Positions 23,376 through 30,657 of a stretch of 35,122 nt of DNA are shown in pieces; the stretch's first letter is position 1, and every line of letters begins with the position of its first letter. The DNA is from Thermaceae bacterium. GTDB lineage: Bacteria; Deinococcota; Deinococci; Deinococcales; Thermaceae. Location of the stretch: contig JADMIM010000031.1 in NCBI GenBank assembly GCA_015478585.1, positions 1-35,122 on the forward strand, in the 5' to 3' direction. Under the pieces are notes generated by a model. That model saw nothing but the letters and a program-made list of their open reading frames with translations, was not told the origin of the DNA and searched no databases. Both the position numbers and the translations under genes were made by a program.

Positions 23376-24337
23376 TGGAGGTTCTCCAGAGGGATGGCCT
23401 GGGTCAGGTCTACCTCGAGCCCCACCCGCTCTCCCTGCCGTGCGTCGCTCTGACCCTCCCAGTAAAGGCTGAGGCCGTGCCAGCACAGCGTCAGGGCCAC
23501 CCTCGGCCCCAAAAACAGCCGCTCTTTGACCTCCACCGCCGGGCCTTGCCCCAACTTCACCGCGCCCGGTGGGAGCAGGTGCGGTTTTGCCGGGAGTCTT
23601 AAACCTTGGCTTTGCGCAGCGCTGAGCAGATTTTTGTGACCCAAAAAAGCCGCCGTCCAGAGGTCTTTGGGGTGCTCGTAGAGGGCTTCGGGGCGGTCTA
23701 GTTGGACGATTTTCCCGGTGCGCATCACCGCCACCCGGTTGGCCAGCACGAAGGCTTCGGCCTGGTCGTGGGTCACGACCAGGGTCAGGAGGCCACTCTG
23801 GCGCAGGATGCCGCGCAGCTCGAGCAACAGCTCCTCGCGCAGCTCGCGATCCAGGGCTCCCAAAGGTTCGTCCAGCAACAACACTTTGGGCAAGTTGGCG
23901 AGGGCGCGGGCCAAGGCCACCCGCTGTCGCTCACCGCCCGAAAGCTGATCGGGGCGCTTGTGGGCTTGCGGGGTGAGCCGAGTCAGCTCGAGCAGTTGCC
24001 CTACCCGGGCCTCGAGCCGGTTTGCTTCCCACCGGGCTTCGCGCAGCCCGAAAGCGATATTTTGCCTCACGCTCAGGTGGGGAAAGAGGGCGTAGTCCTG
24101 AAACACCATGCCCACTGCGCGCTGTTCGGGGGGGAATGGGATCAGGTTGGTTCCATCCAGAAGAATCTGGGCTGCCGGGCCGGGTTCCTCGAGGCCCGCA
24201 ATCAGCCGCAGCAGCGTGCTTTTCCCGCTCCCCGAGGGCCCCAGCAGGGCCAAGGTCTCACCGTTTTCAACCTCGAGGCTATCCACCTGCAAAGCGAAAC
24301 CAGGGAAAGTTTTGACCAGGCCCACCAGGCGCAGCAC
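23372..24337 (-). CDS. ABC transporter ATP-binding protein, CysA/PotA/ThiQ type
   Basis: About 321 residues. Walker A GPSGSGKST, Q-loop FQDYALFPHLSV, signature LSGGERQRVALARAL, Walker B VLLLDEPLGALDREL and H-loop VVTHDQAEA are all intact, so it should be an active ATPase for an importer. The C-terminal ~100 residues resemble a TOBE-type regulatory domain (VKLGQGPAVEVKERLFLGPR). The substrate is not readable. Overlap with thiN favours thiamine or a precursor; the polyamine genes on the other side make PotA-like polyamine uptake an alternative. No permease or binding protein is encoded nearby. The start is uncertain: the frame is open to 24445, and GTG at 24337 or 24325 fits the usual length. 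Confidence 0.82.
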   Translation of the reverse strand: MLRLVGLVKTFPGFALQVDSLEVENGETLALLGPSGSGKSTLLRLIAGLEEPGPAAQILLDGTNLIPFPPEQRAVGMVFQDYALFPHLSVRQNIAFGLREARWEANRLEARVGQLLELTRLTPQAHKRPDQLSGGERQRVALARALANLPKVLLLDEPLGALDRELREELLLELRGILRQSGLLTLVVTHDQAEAFVLANRVAVMRTGKIVQLDRPEALYEHPKDLWTAAFLGHKNLLSAAQSQGLRLPAKPHLLPPGAVKLGQGPAVEVKERLFLGPRVALTLCWHGLSLYWEGQSDARQGERVGLEVDLTQAIPLENLH

Positions 24338-24453
24338 CAGGCCATTTTCGTAGGCCCAGGGGTGAACGTCAAATGGAGTGGGGACACGCGGCAGAGCCAG
24401 TAAGAAAATGCTTGCTGGGTCTGGCAATACTGTCTGTGCTAGCATTGCTAGAT

Positions 24454-24828
24454 GTGACAGAGATTGCCGGTGGCCGCTGGGTAGCCGAGATTTATGGCTG
24501 TAACACCGAAGTGCTGGAAAATGCCCGGCTGGTGGAAGCTGCCCTCAAGGACGCGATGCTCAAGCTGGGGGCGGTTCCTCAGAGTGTACAGGCCACGGTC
24601 TACAAGTTCTATCCGCAGGGGCTTTCGGGGGTGATGCTTTCCCCGGTGGGGGCGGTGATGCTCCACACCTGGCCCGAAGAACACGCGGCTGCCCTAGATC
24701 TGTACTTTTACCGTTCCGATGTAGACCCCGAGTCGGTGCTGCGAGGATTGGCTCGAGCCTTTGGCGCACGTGAAGAGTCGGCTTTCCGCTTGTGGCGCGG
24801 CGAGCATGAAATCCGGCGGAGAGTGTGA
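24454..24828 (+). CDS. SpeD-like protein lacking the catalytic residues
   Basis: 124 residues, clearly of the AdoMet decarboxylase fold: GRWVAEIYGCNTEVL, LGAVPQSVQATVYKFYPQGL, HTWPEEHAAALDLYF. Lined up on the retained HTWPE (His71), the pyruvoyl-forming Ser is Gly66, the preceding Glu is Val65, the following His is Ala67, and the catalytic Cys is replaced by Tyr86 (YFYRSD). It can therefore neither cleave itself at that site nor form pyruvoyl there. A conventional SpeD is encoded at 13707, and SpeE follows at 25095 on the same strand. A regulatory partner for SpeD or SpeE, or a new function, is inferred. The frame begins at 24373, but residues before the GTG overlap the divergent ABC gene and read as extra hydrophobic sequence. 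Confidence 0.8.
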   Translation: MTEIAGGRWVAEIYGCNTEVLENARLVEAALKDAMLKLGAVPQSVQATVYKFYPQGLSGVMLSPVGAVMLHTWPEEHAAALDLYFYRSDVDPESVLRGLARAFGAREESAFRLWRGEHEIRRRV

Positions 24829-24862
24829 TGGATAGGAGTCGAAGGTCTTACGCCTTACGTTG

Positions 24863-25054
24863 TCGTACGCCATATGCCTAACGCCGAACCCTAAAAGAAA
24901 AATACAAAGGGGAAAAAGCTACACCAGGACAGCCTAATTGCCCTATCAAAAAACATAGTCTGGGACGCAATTTTTATTTTCAGTTTTTGACTCTGAGTTT
25001 TTGGTATTCGACCTTTTTACCCTTGGCGCTCGGCGTTAGGAATATGACGTACGA
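24863..25054. repeat. Nested inverted-repeat element with conserved 55-nt core, copy E1
   Basis: The core 24913-24967 (starts AAAAAGCTACACCAGGAC, ends GTCTGGGACG) matches 27929-27983 at 49 of 55 positions with no gaps. Within it CCAG-G-AC can pair with GTCTGG around a bulged G. It is enclosed by A-rich/T-rich arms (24891-24903 and 24970-24983), then by 25-nt outer arms 24863-24887 and 25030-25054 that pair at 23 of 25. The outer arms are unlike those of the other copy. It fills the gap between the SpeD-like gene and speE. Confidence 0.7.
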
Positions 25055-25061
25055 TGTATGA

Positions 25062-26033
<972 letters not shown>

Positions 26034-26046
26034 AGGGGAACACGGG

Positions 26047-26052
26047 TACAAT
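26047..26052 (+). promoter_or_regulatory. -10 box of the first DsbA-like gene
   Basis: TACAAT, 6 nt before the ATG at 26059, with no Shine-Dalgarno between; leaderless transcription is likely although speE ends only 25 bp upstream. Confidence 0.5.
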
Positions 26053-26058
26053 TAGCCC

Positions 26059-26721
26059 ATGCAACGAAGGCTATTTCTGGGAGTCCTGGCAGTCGCGGTG
26101 ATACTGGCTGGGGTGTTGTTCTTGGCCTCGAGACCGCGCCCGGCCCCACCCATCAGCGCCAACCCTAACCCCGCCAGCGGAGCCCGCTTTGCCTTTGGCC
26201 CAGAAAATGCCAAGGTCACGGTGGTGGAGTTTTCCAACTACCTCTGCCCCCACTGCCGGGCCCACGCCAACGAGATTTTTCCCCTCATCAAGCGTGACTA
26301 CGTGGATACCGGCAAGATTCGCTACGTGCTGCGCGACCTGCCCTTTAGCCTGCCGGATGGCTCACCCCAGCCGATGGTGGTGCGGGCCGGGGAGGCCGCG
26401 GCCTGCGCCGCCGACCAAGGAAAATACCTCGAGTACCACCAAACCCTCTTCCGCTCCCAAGACCTCTGGGCAGGTCTGAAAAGTAGCGACCTGGATAAGT
26501 TTTTGGAAGATTTAGCCAGTCAGCTTAGCCTGGATACCAGCAAGTTTGCAGCCTGTCTGGAGTCGGGCCAGAAGCGGGCGGGTGTGCTGGCCGACCAAGC
26601 TATGGCGGCCCAACTGGGCATCAACAACACCCCCACCTTCCTGGTCAATGGAGTGCCCTATGTAGGTGGACGTAGCTACCAGGACTGGAAAACCCTGCTC
26701 GACAAAGCCCTAGGCCAGTAA
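26059..26721 (+). CDS. DsbA-family thiol oxidoreductase, membrane-anchored (1)
   Basis: 220 residues. An uncleaved signal anchor (LFLGVLAVAVILAGVLFLAS) precedes a Pro-rich linker and a thioredoxin-like DsbA domain facing the cell exterior or periplasm. The active site is Cys63-Pro-His-Cys66 in NYLCPHCRAHA, and the cis-proline loop is NNTPTFLVNG. Extra cysteines in AAACAADQ and AACLESG also occur in the second copy and may form a second disulfide. Its role should be disulfide formation in exported proteins, with VKOR or DsbB as partner, neither seen here. The next gene at 27145 is a clear paralogue, separated by 423 bp of repeats. Confidence 0.88.
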   Translation: MQRRLFLGVLAVAVILAGVLFLASRPRPAPPISANPNPASGARFAFGPENAKVTVVEFSNYLCPHCRAHANEIFPLIKRDYVDTGKIRYVLRDLPFSLPDGSPQPMVVRAGEAAACAADQGKYLEYHQTLFRSQDLWAGLKSSDLDKFLEDLASQLSLDTSKFAACLESGQKRAGVLADQAMAAQLGINNTPTFLVNGVPYVGGRSYQDWKTLLDKALGQ

Positions 26722-26728
26722 TACCGGC

Positions 26729-26775
26729 TTCACAAAGATGGTATTCCAAGCTTTTTAGAGGCCCATCTTTGTGAA
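26729..26775. terminator. Inverted repeat after the first DsbA-like gene
   Basis: TTCACAAAGATGG (26729-26741) and CCATCTTTGTGAA (26763-26775), 13-bp perfect arms and a 21-nt loop, 7 bp after the stop codon. There is no T-run beyond the stem, so terminator function is tentative. Confidence 0.45.
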
Positions 26776-26778
26776 ACC

Positions 26779-26974
26779 TAAGTTTCTCCAGGGTAAGTTT
26801 GCAAGACTTACCCCGACTGGGAGAGAAGGAGAGCGACATCAGGAGATGCGCACAACGCATAGCCGCTCTGCGGCTAACCTGGAGGGGGTGGCCGTAGGCC
26901 ATACGGGCTCTGCCCGTAACCTGGATGAGGGTGGCAAAATATCCTCCCCGGCAACCTCACCCTGGAGCGACTTA
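26779..26974. mobile_element. MITE-like hairpin element, copy 2 (196 bp)
   Basis: Ends TAAGTTTCTCCAGGGT (26779-26794) and ACCCTGGAGCGACTTA (26959-26974) are inverse repeats and match copy 1 at 2313. Internal hairpins: 26791-26813 (8-bp arms), 26846-26860, 26860-26876 (TAGCCGC/GCGGCTA, loop TCT), 26889-26901 (TGGCC/GGCCA, loop GTA), 26902-26918 (TACGGGC/GCCCGTA, loop TCT), then an imperfect arm pair around 26922-26966 that aligns with the 15-bp stem of copy 1. It has no coding capacity. Together with the hairpins on both sides it fills the 423-bp gap between the two DsbA-like genes. Confidence 0.75.
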
Positions 26975-26990
26975 GTAGACTCCCATCGGT

Positions 26991-27028
26991 CGGGTTAGAT
27001 ACTCACCGCTCAGTGAGCATCTAACCCG
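26991..27028. repeat. Perfect long hairpin between the DsbA-like genes
   Basis: CGGGTTAGAT (26991-27000) and ATCTAACCCG (27019-27028) enclose CTCAC-CGCTCA-GTGAG (27002-27017). With single unpaired bases the stem totals 15 bp. It lies 17 bp after the right end of the mobile element. No T-run follows; operator or structural role unknown. Confidence 0.6.
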
Positions 27029-27131
27029 AACTTGGTATAAAACCAAAACCCACCGCTACAAGCCAGAAAAATTTTACAGGACGGTTTTACCTCGAGGGGG
27101 TATGAATCTTATAGCTCTCACCTGAAACTGC

Positions 27132-27137
27132 TAAACT
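27132..27137 (+). promoter_or_regulatory. -10 box of the second DsbA-like gene
   Basis: TAAACT, 7 nt before the ATG at 27145. The arrangement parallels that of the first copy and supports choosing 27145 over the ATG at 27139. Confidence 0.4.
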
Positions 27138-27144
27138 CATGACC

Positions 27145-27834
27145 ATGCAGAGAACCCTCTTCATCGCCGTTGCCGCTATCGCTGTTATTCTGGTCGGGGT
27201 ACTGTTTTTTGCCCTCAAGCCCAAGCCCACCGTTTCCATCAACGATGCTGCCAGCGGTGCTCGCTTCGTGTTTGGCCCTGCCGATGCCAAAGTAACCGTG
27301 GTAGACTTTTCCAACTACCTCTGCCCCCACTGCCGCGACCATGCCACCCAGGTGCTGCCTTTCATCATGAAGGAATACGTGGATACCGGGAAAATTCGCT
27401 ACGTCTTCCGCGATTTTCCTTTTAGCGGTCAGGACAACGTAATTCGTGCCAGTGAGGCTGCGGCCTGCGCTGCGGATAGCAACTTGTACCTCGAGTATCA
27501 CGAGGCTTTGTTCCGCTCCCAAGCTCAGTGGGCAGGGCTTTCTGGGGATGCCCTGGATCAGTTTTTCGCCGACTTGGGCGGTCAGTTGGGCATGGCCCCT
27601 GCTACCATGAACGACTGCTTGAAATCGGGCAAAAAAGAGGCCGGGGTGCTAGCCGACCGCGACCTCACTGGCAAGTTAGCCCTGGATAGCACCCCCACTT
27701 TTATCGTCAACGGGGTAAAGTTCACCGGCAGCCGGGGGACTGACTCGCTAAATGGCTGGCGCAAAATGCTCAACGATGCCCTGGCGGGCAAGCCAGTAGT
27801 CCCTCCGCAAGATGGCCTTTCTACCCAGCAGTAG
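27145..27834 (+). CDS. DsbA-family thiol oxidoreductase, membrane-anchored (2)
   Basis: 229 residues, paralogous to the previous gene along its whole length: MQRTLFIAVAAIAVILVGVL anchor, Cys60-Pro-His-Cys63 in NYLCPHCRDHA, SEAAACAADSNLYLEYHEAL, and the cis-proline loop DSTPTFIVNG. It differs in a shorter linker, a shorter loop after the RDFPFS strand, and a C-terminal tail rich in Pro and Gln. The tandem arrangement suggests duplication followed by specialisation (for instance oxidase versus isomerase or different substrates), which is inference. The N-terminus chosen matches MQRRLFLGV of the first copy. Confidence 0.88.
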   Translation: MQRTLFIAVAAIAVILVGVLFFALKPKPTVSINDAASGARFVFGPADAKVTVVDFSNYLCPHCRDHATQVLPFIMKEYVDTGKIRYVFRDFPFSGQDNVIRASEAAACAADSNLYLEYHEALFRSQAQWAGLSGDALDQFFADLGGQLGMAPATMNDCLKSGKKEAGVLADRDLTGKLALDSTPTFIVNGVKFTGSRGTDSLNGWRKMLNDALAGKPVVPPQDGLSTQQ

Positions 27835-27913
27835 GCTAGCGGCAAAACGCCGAACGACTAACGCTTAACGCAAAACGCTAAAGGCTGAAGGCCAAAAGCC
27901 CAAGGCTAAAAGC

Positions 27914-27996
27914 AAAACACCAGGGGCCAAAAAGCTACACCAGGACGGCATAATTGCCTTATCAAGAAACACCGTCTGGGACGTGGCTGGTGTTTT
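27914..27996. repeat. Nested inverted-repeat element with conserved 55-nt core, copy E2
   Basis: The core 27929-27983 matches that of E1 (24913-24967) at 49 of 55 positions. Flanking arms AAAACACCAG (27914-27923) and CTGGTGTTTT (27987-27996) pair perfectly. Further out, words such as GCTAAAGGCTGAAGG (from 27877) and CCTTCAACTTTCGGC (from 28016) are only loosely complementary. In the core, CCAG-G-ACGG can pair with CCGTCTGG, two pairs more than in E1. It fills most of the 275-bp gap before the molybdopterin enzyme gene. Confidence 0.7.
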
Positions 27997-28109
27997 TAGG
28001 TTTTTGACTTTAAGCCTTCAACTTTCGGCTTTTAGCATTTAGCTCCCGGCTCTTTGCCCTCTGTAGAGCAGGATAATTAGCCCAGAGCAAATTCCAGTAG
28101 CATGAACCT

Positions 28110-30368
28110 ATGGCTGAAACGTATATTGGCAAACCCCTCAAGCGCCTCGAGGATCCCAAACTTCTGAGCGGGCACGGAGCCTACCTCGAGGATTTGACCC
28201 AGCCCGGAACGCTGCATTTAGCTCTGCTGCGTAGCCCCTACGCCCACGCCAAAATCAACTCAGTTGAGACTTCGGAAGCCTTGCGGATTCCCGGCGTGGT
28301 GCGCGTCCTGACCTCGTCGGACGTGCCCGAATTGCTCGCACCGGGCGAAGGCCCCGGCGAGAGCAAGGTGGTGCAGCACCCGGTCTTGGCCCGGGAAAGG
28401 GTGCGCTACGCGGGTGAGCCGGTGGCAGCAGTGTTGGCGACTTCGGCACAGGCCGCAGAGGATGCCCTGTTGGCGCTAAGCGTGGACTACGAGCCGTTAG
28501 GAGCTGTGGTGAACCCCCTCGAGGCGCTCGAGAACCGCCTGCTGGTGCATCCTGACCTCCAAACCAACACCAGCTTCTACCGCAAAACCTCGGCGGGCAA
28601 CCTCGAGGAAGCTTTCTCCAAGGCCCATAAGGTCGTGGGGGCGCGGCTCGTGCAGCAGCGCGTAGCCCCCGCCGCGATGGAGCCCAGGGGGGTTATGGCG
28701 GCCTGGGACGGGATGCAGGGGAGCCTGAGCGTCTGGTCTTCGACCCAGATGCCTCACGACCTGCGTACCTGTGTGGCTGAGGCCTTGGGGCTGGCCGAAA
28801 ACCAGGTGCGGGCTATCACCCCCGACGTGGGCGGGGCTTTCGGGGCCAAAATCAACATCTACCCCGAGGAAATCCTGGTAGCACACCTGGCCCGCAGCCT
28901 GGGTCAGCCGGTGAAATGGGTAGAGCGCCGCTCGGAGAGCTTTCTGGCGACCATCCACGGGCGAGCCCAGGTCGCTGACCTCGAGATGGCTTTGGACGCG
29001 GACGGTAAAATCCTCGGTCTGCGCGGACGTGTGGTGGCCGACTTAGGGGCTTATATCTTGACAACCACCCTCGGCAACGCGCCCGGCACCATTCTGATGC
29101 TGCAAGGCCCCTACGCGATTCCCGCCATCGAGGCCGAACTGTTCAGCGTCTACACCAACGCCACCCCCACCGGAGCTTATCGCGGTGCGGGGCGGCCCGA
29201 GGCCACCTACTACCTCGAGCGCCTGATGGATATGGCGGCCCGCGAACTGAACCTCGACCCTGCCGAAATTCGCTTGAGAAACTTAATCCAGGGGCCGTTC
29301 CCCTACAAAACCCTGACTGGGGCAAAGTACGACAGCGGGGCATATCCCCAAGCCTTGGAAAAGCTGCTCGAGGTCGCAGATTACAAAGCCTTGCGTCAGG
29401 AACAAGTTACAGCTCGAGCCAGGGGCCGCCTGGTGGGCATCGGCTTGTGCAGCTACGTGGAAATCACCGGCTATGGCTGGGATAGTGGCGGGGTGCGAAT
29501 TAATGCCGACGGCAGCGCCACCATCTTCAGCGGAACCTCACCGCACGGTCAGGGCACGGGAACCGGCTTCGCGCAAATCGTGGCTGAGCGGCTAGGCCTC
29601 GAGCTAAACCGCATTCAAGTCGTCCAGGGCGATACTCTGGCTATCCCTTACGGTATGGGCACGGCAGGCAGCCGCACCCTTTCGGTGGGCGGCTCGGCGA
29701 TTCTCAAGGCCAGTGACATCGTGCGGGACAAGATCGTCAAGATTGCCGCGCATCTGCTCGAGGCGGCCCCCGAGGATATCGAGCTGAACAACCAAGGTTG
29801 GGGCGTTCGTGGCACCGATAAAGCCATCCCCATGACACAAATCGTCAGCACCGCCTTCAGCCACCGCAAGCTGCCGCCAGGGATGGATCCAGGGCTCGAG
29901 GGCCACGCCACTTTCTCGCTCAAAGATGCCAACTATCCCTTCGGAACGCATCTGGCGATGGTCGAGGTAGACCGCGAAACCGGAACCGTGCGGGTGCTAA
30001 AATATGTCTCGGTGGACGACACCGGCCCCATCGTCAACCCGCTCTTGGCCCGAGGACAAGTGCAGGGCGGTGTGACGCAGGGCATCGGGCAGGCCCTTTG
30101 GGAGGGTGTGATCTACGACCCGGAGGGGCAGATGTTGAGCGGGAACTTCCTCGAGTACAACTTCCCCAAAGCCCTGGAAGTCCCCTGGGCACAGTGGAAC
30201 CGCACCGAGACGGTCTCTCCAACAAATCCTTTGGGCGTAAAAGGCATCGGCGAGGCTGGGGCCATCGGGGGCACGCCTGCCGTCGTCAATGCGGTGCTGG
30301 ACGCGCTCGGCCTGGCGCACCTGGATATACCACTGACCCCGGAGAAGGTTTGGCGGGCGATTAAGTAA
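28110..30368 (+). CDS. Xanthine dehydrogenase-family molybdopterin-binding subunit (CoxL-like, form II)
   Basis: 752 residues. IGKPLKRLEDPKLLSGHGAY opens the aldehyde oxidase/xanthine dehydrogenase a/b hammerhead domain; molybdopterin domains follow with TPDVGGAFGAKINIYPEEIL, ATPTGAYRGAGRPEATYYLE, TSPHGQGTGTGFAQI, GTAGSRTLSVGGSA and the catalytic glutamate in VKGIGEAGAIGGTPA. The active-site loop is AYRGAGR, the form II type, not the AYRCSFR of true aerobic CO dehydrogenase, so CO is an unlikely substrate and a purine, aldehyde or aromatic heterocycle more likely. The FAD and [2Fe-2S] subunits normally encoded alongside are absent from this window. The next genes are for tryptophan breakdown. 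The start codon is not supported by a strong ribosome binding site; an ATG at 28102 is out of frame. Confidence 0.88.
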   Translation: MAETYIGKPLKRLEDPKLLSGHGAYLEDLTQPGTLHLALLRSPYAHAKINSVETSEALRIPGVVRVLTSSDVPELLAPGEGPGESKVVQHPVLARERVRYAGEPVAAVLATSAQAAEDALLALSVDYEPLGAVVNPLEALENRLLVHPDLQTNTSFYRKTSAGNLEEAFSKAHKVVGARLVQQRVAPAAMEPRGVMAAWDGMQGSLSVWSSTQMPHDLRTCVAEALGLAENQVRAITPDVGGAFGAKINIYPEEILVAHLARSLGQPVKWVERRSESFLATIHGRAQVADLEMALDADGKILGLRGRVVADLGAYILTTTLGNAPGTILMLQGPYAIPAIEAELFSVYTNATPTGAYRGAGRPEATYYLERLMDMAARELNLDPAEIRLRNLIQGPFPYKTLTGAKYDSGAYPQALEKLLEVADYKALRQEQVTARARGRLVGIGLCSYVEITGYGWDSGGVRINADGSATIFSGTSPHGQGTGTGFAQIVAERLGLELNRIQVVQGDTLAIPYGMGTAGSRTLSVGGSAILKASDIVRDKIVKIAAHLLEAAPEDIELNNQGWGVRGTDKAIPMTQIVSTAFSHRKLPPGMDPGLEGHATFSLKDANYPFGTHLAMVEVDRETGTVRVLKYVSVDDTGPIVNPLLARGQVQGGVTQGIGQALWEGVIYDPEGQMLSGNFLEYNFPKALEVPWAQWNRTETVSPTNPLGVKGIGEAGAIGGTPAVVNAVLDALGLAHLDIPLTPEKVWRAIK

Positions 30369-30442
30369 GACCCCCCGACGTTGACGACTGCCCACTAATT
30401 CCGTATACGCCGAGCATCGCAGCATGCCCCCTCCCCCCTGTG

Positions 30443-30556
30443 CCAGTGCCCGCGTGGCACTAGCCGCATAGCGGCGGGCTTTACCCGTGCGAGCGGGGGT
30501 GCTGCCGCACCTTGACTCCAGTGCCCGCGTGGCGGGGGTGCTGCCGCACCTTGACT
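30443..30556. repeat. Mosaic of direct and inverted repeats before kynU
   Basis: A 16-mer (CCAGTGCCCGCGTGGC) occurs at 30443-30458 and 30518-30533. A 25-mer starting GCGGGGGTGCTGCCGCACC occurs at 30493-30517 and 30532-30556. Between them are small hairpins such as AGTGCC/GGCACT (30445-30461) and GCCGC-ATA-GCGGC (30463-30475). The 289-bp gap (30369-30657) contains no gene. The 3-nt-loop style is that of the two mobile elements, but no terminal repeats were found. Confidence 0.6.
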
Positions 30557-30631
30557 TGCAGGGGGCGCTAAAGGCACGAGGGTATTGACCCAATTGATGA
30601 AGACCTCGGAACTGGTGGGGGGTCTTTGACC

Positions 30632-30637
30632 TACAAT
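30632..30637 (+). promoter_or_regulatory. -10 box of the kynU-kynA operon
   Basis: TACAAT, 20 nt before the ATG at 30658, with AAAAGGTG as ribosome binding site between. The -35 is not evident. Confidence 0.45.
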
Positions 30638-30657
30638 ACGTTGAGAAAAGGTGAACC

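Noticed and set aside
24373-24453. Upstream extension of the SpeD-like gene with a hydrophobic N-terminus
   Set aside because: SpeD proteins are cytoplasmic and start close to the GRWVAEIYGCN-type strand; the extension overlaps the 5' region of the divergent ABC gene. A true signal anchor cannot be fully excluded.
24913-24967. Polyamine or AdoMet riboswitch before speE
   Set aside because: The same core lies upstream of a molybdopterin enzyme gene and its arms differ, so a ligand-specific leader common to both is unlikely. It does not match a riboswitch class I know.
28110-30368. Aerobic carbon monoxide dehydrogenase large subunit
   Set aside because: The active-site loop is AYRGAGR, not AYRCSFR, and coxM and coxS are absent.
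30443-30556. CRISPR-like array
   Set aside because: Only two copies of each repeat, unequal spacing, and no regular spacers. The same holds for the two 14-mers at 35042-35069.
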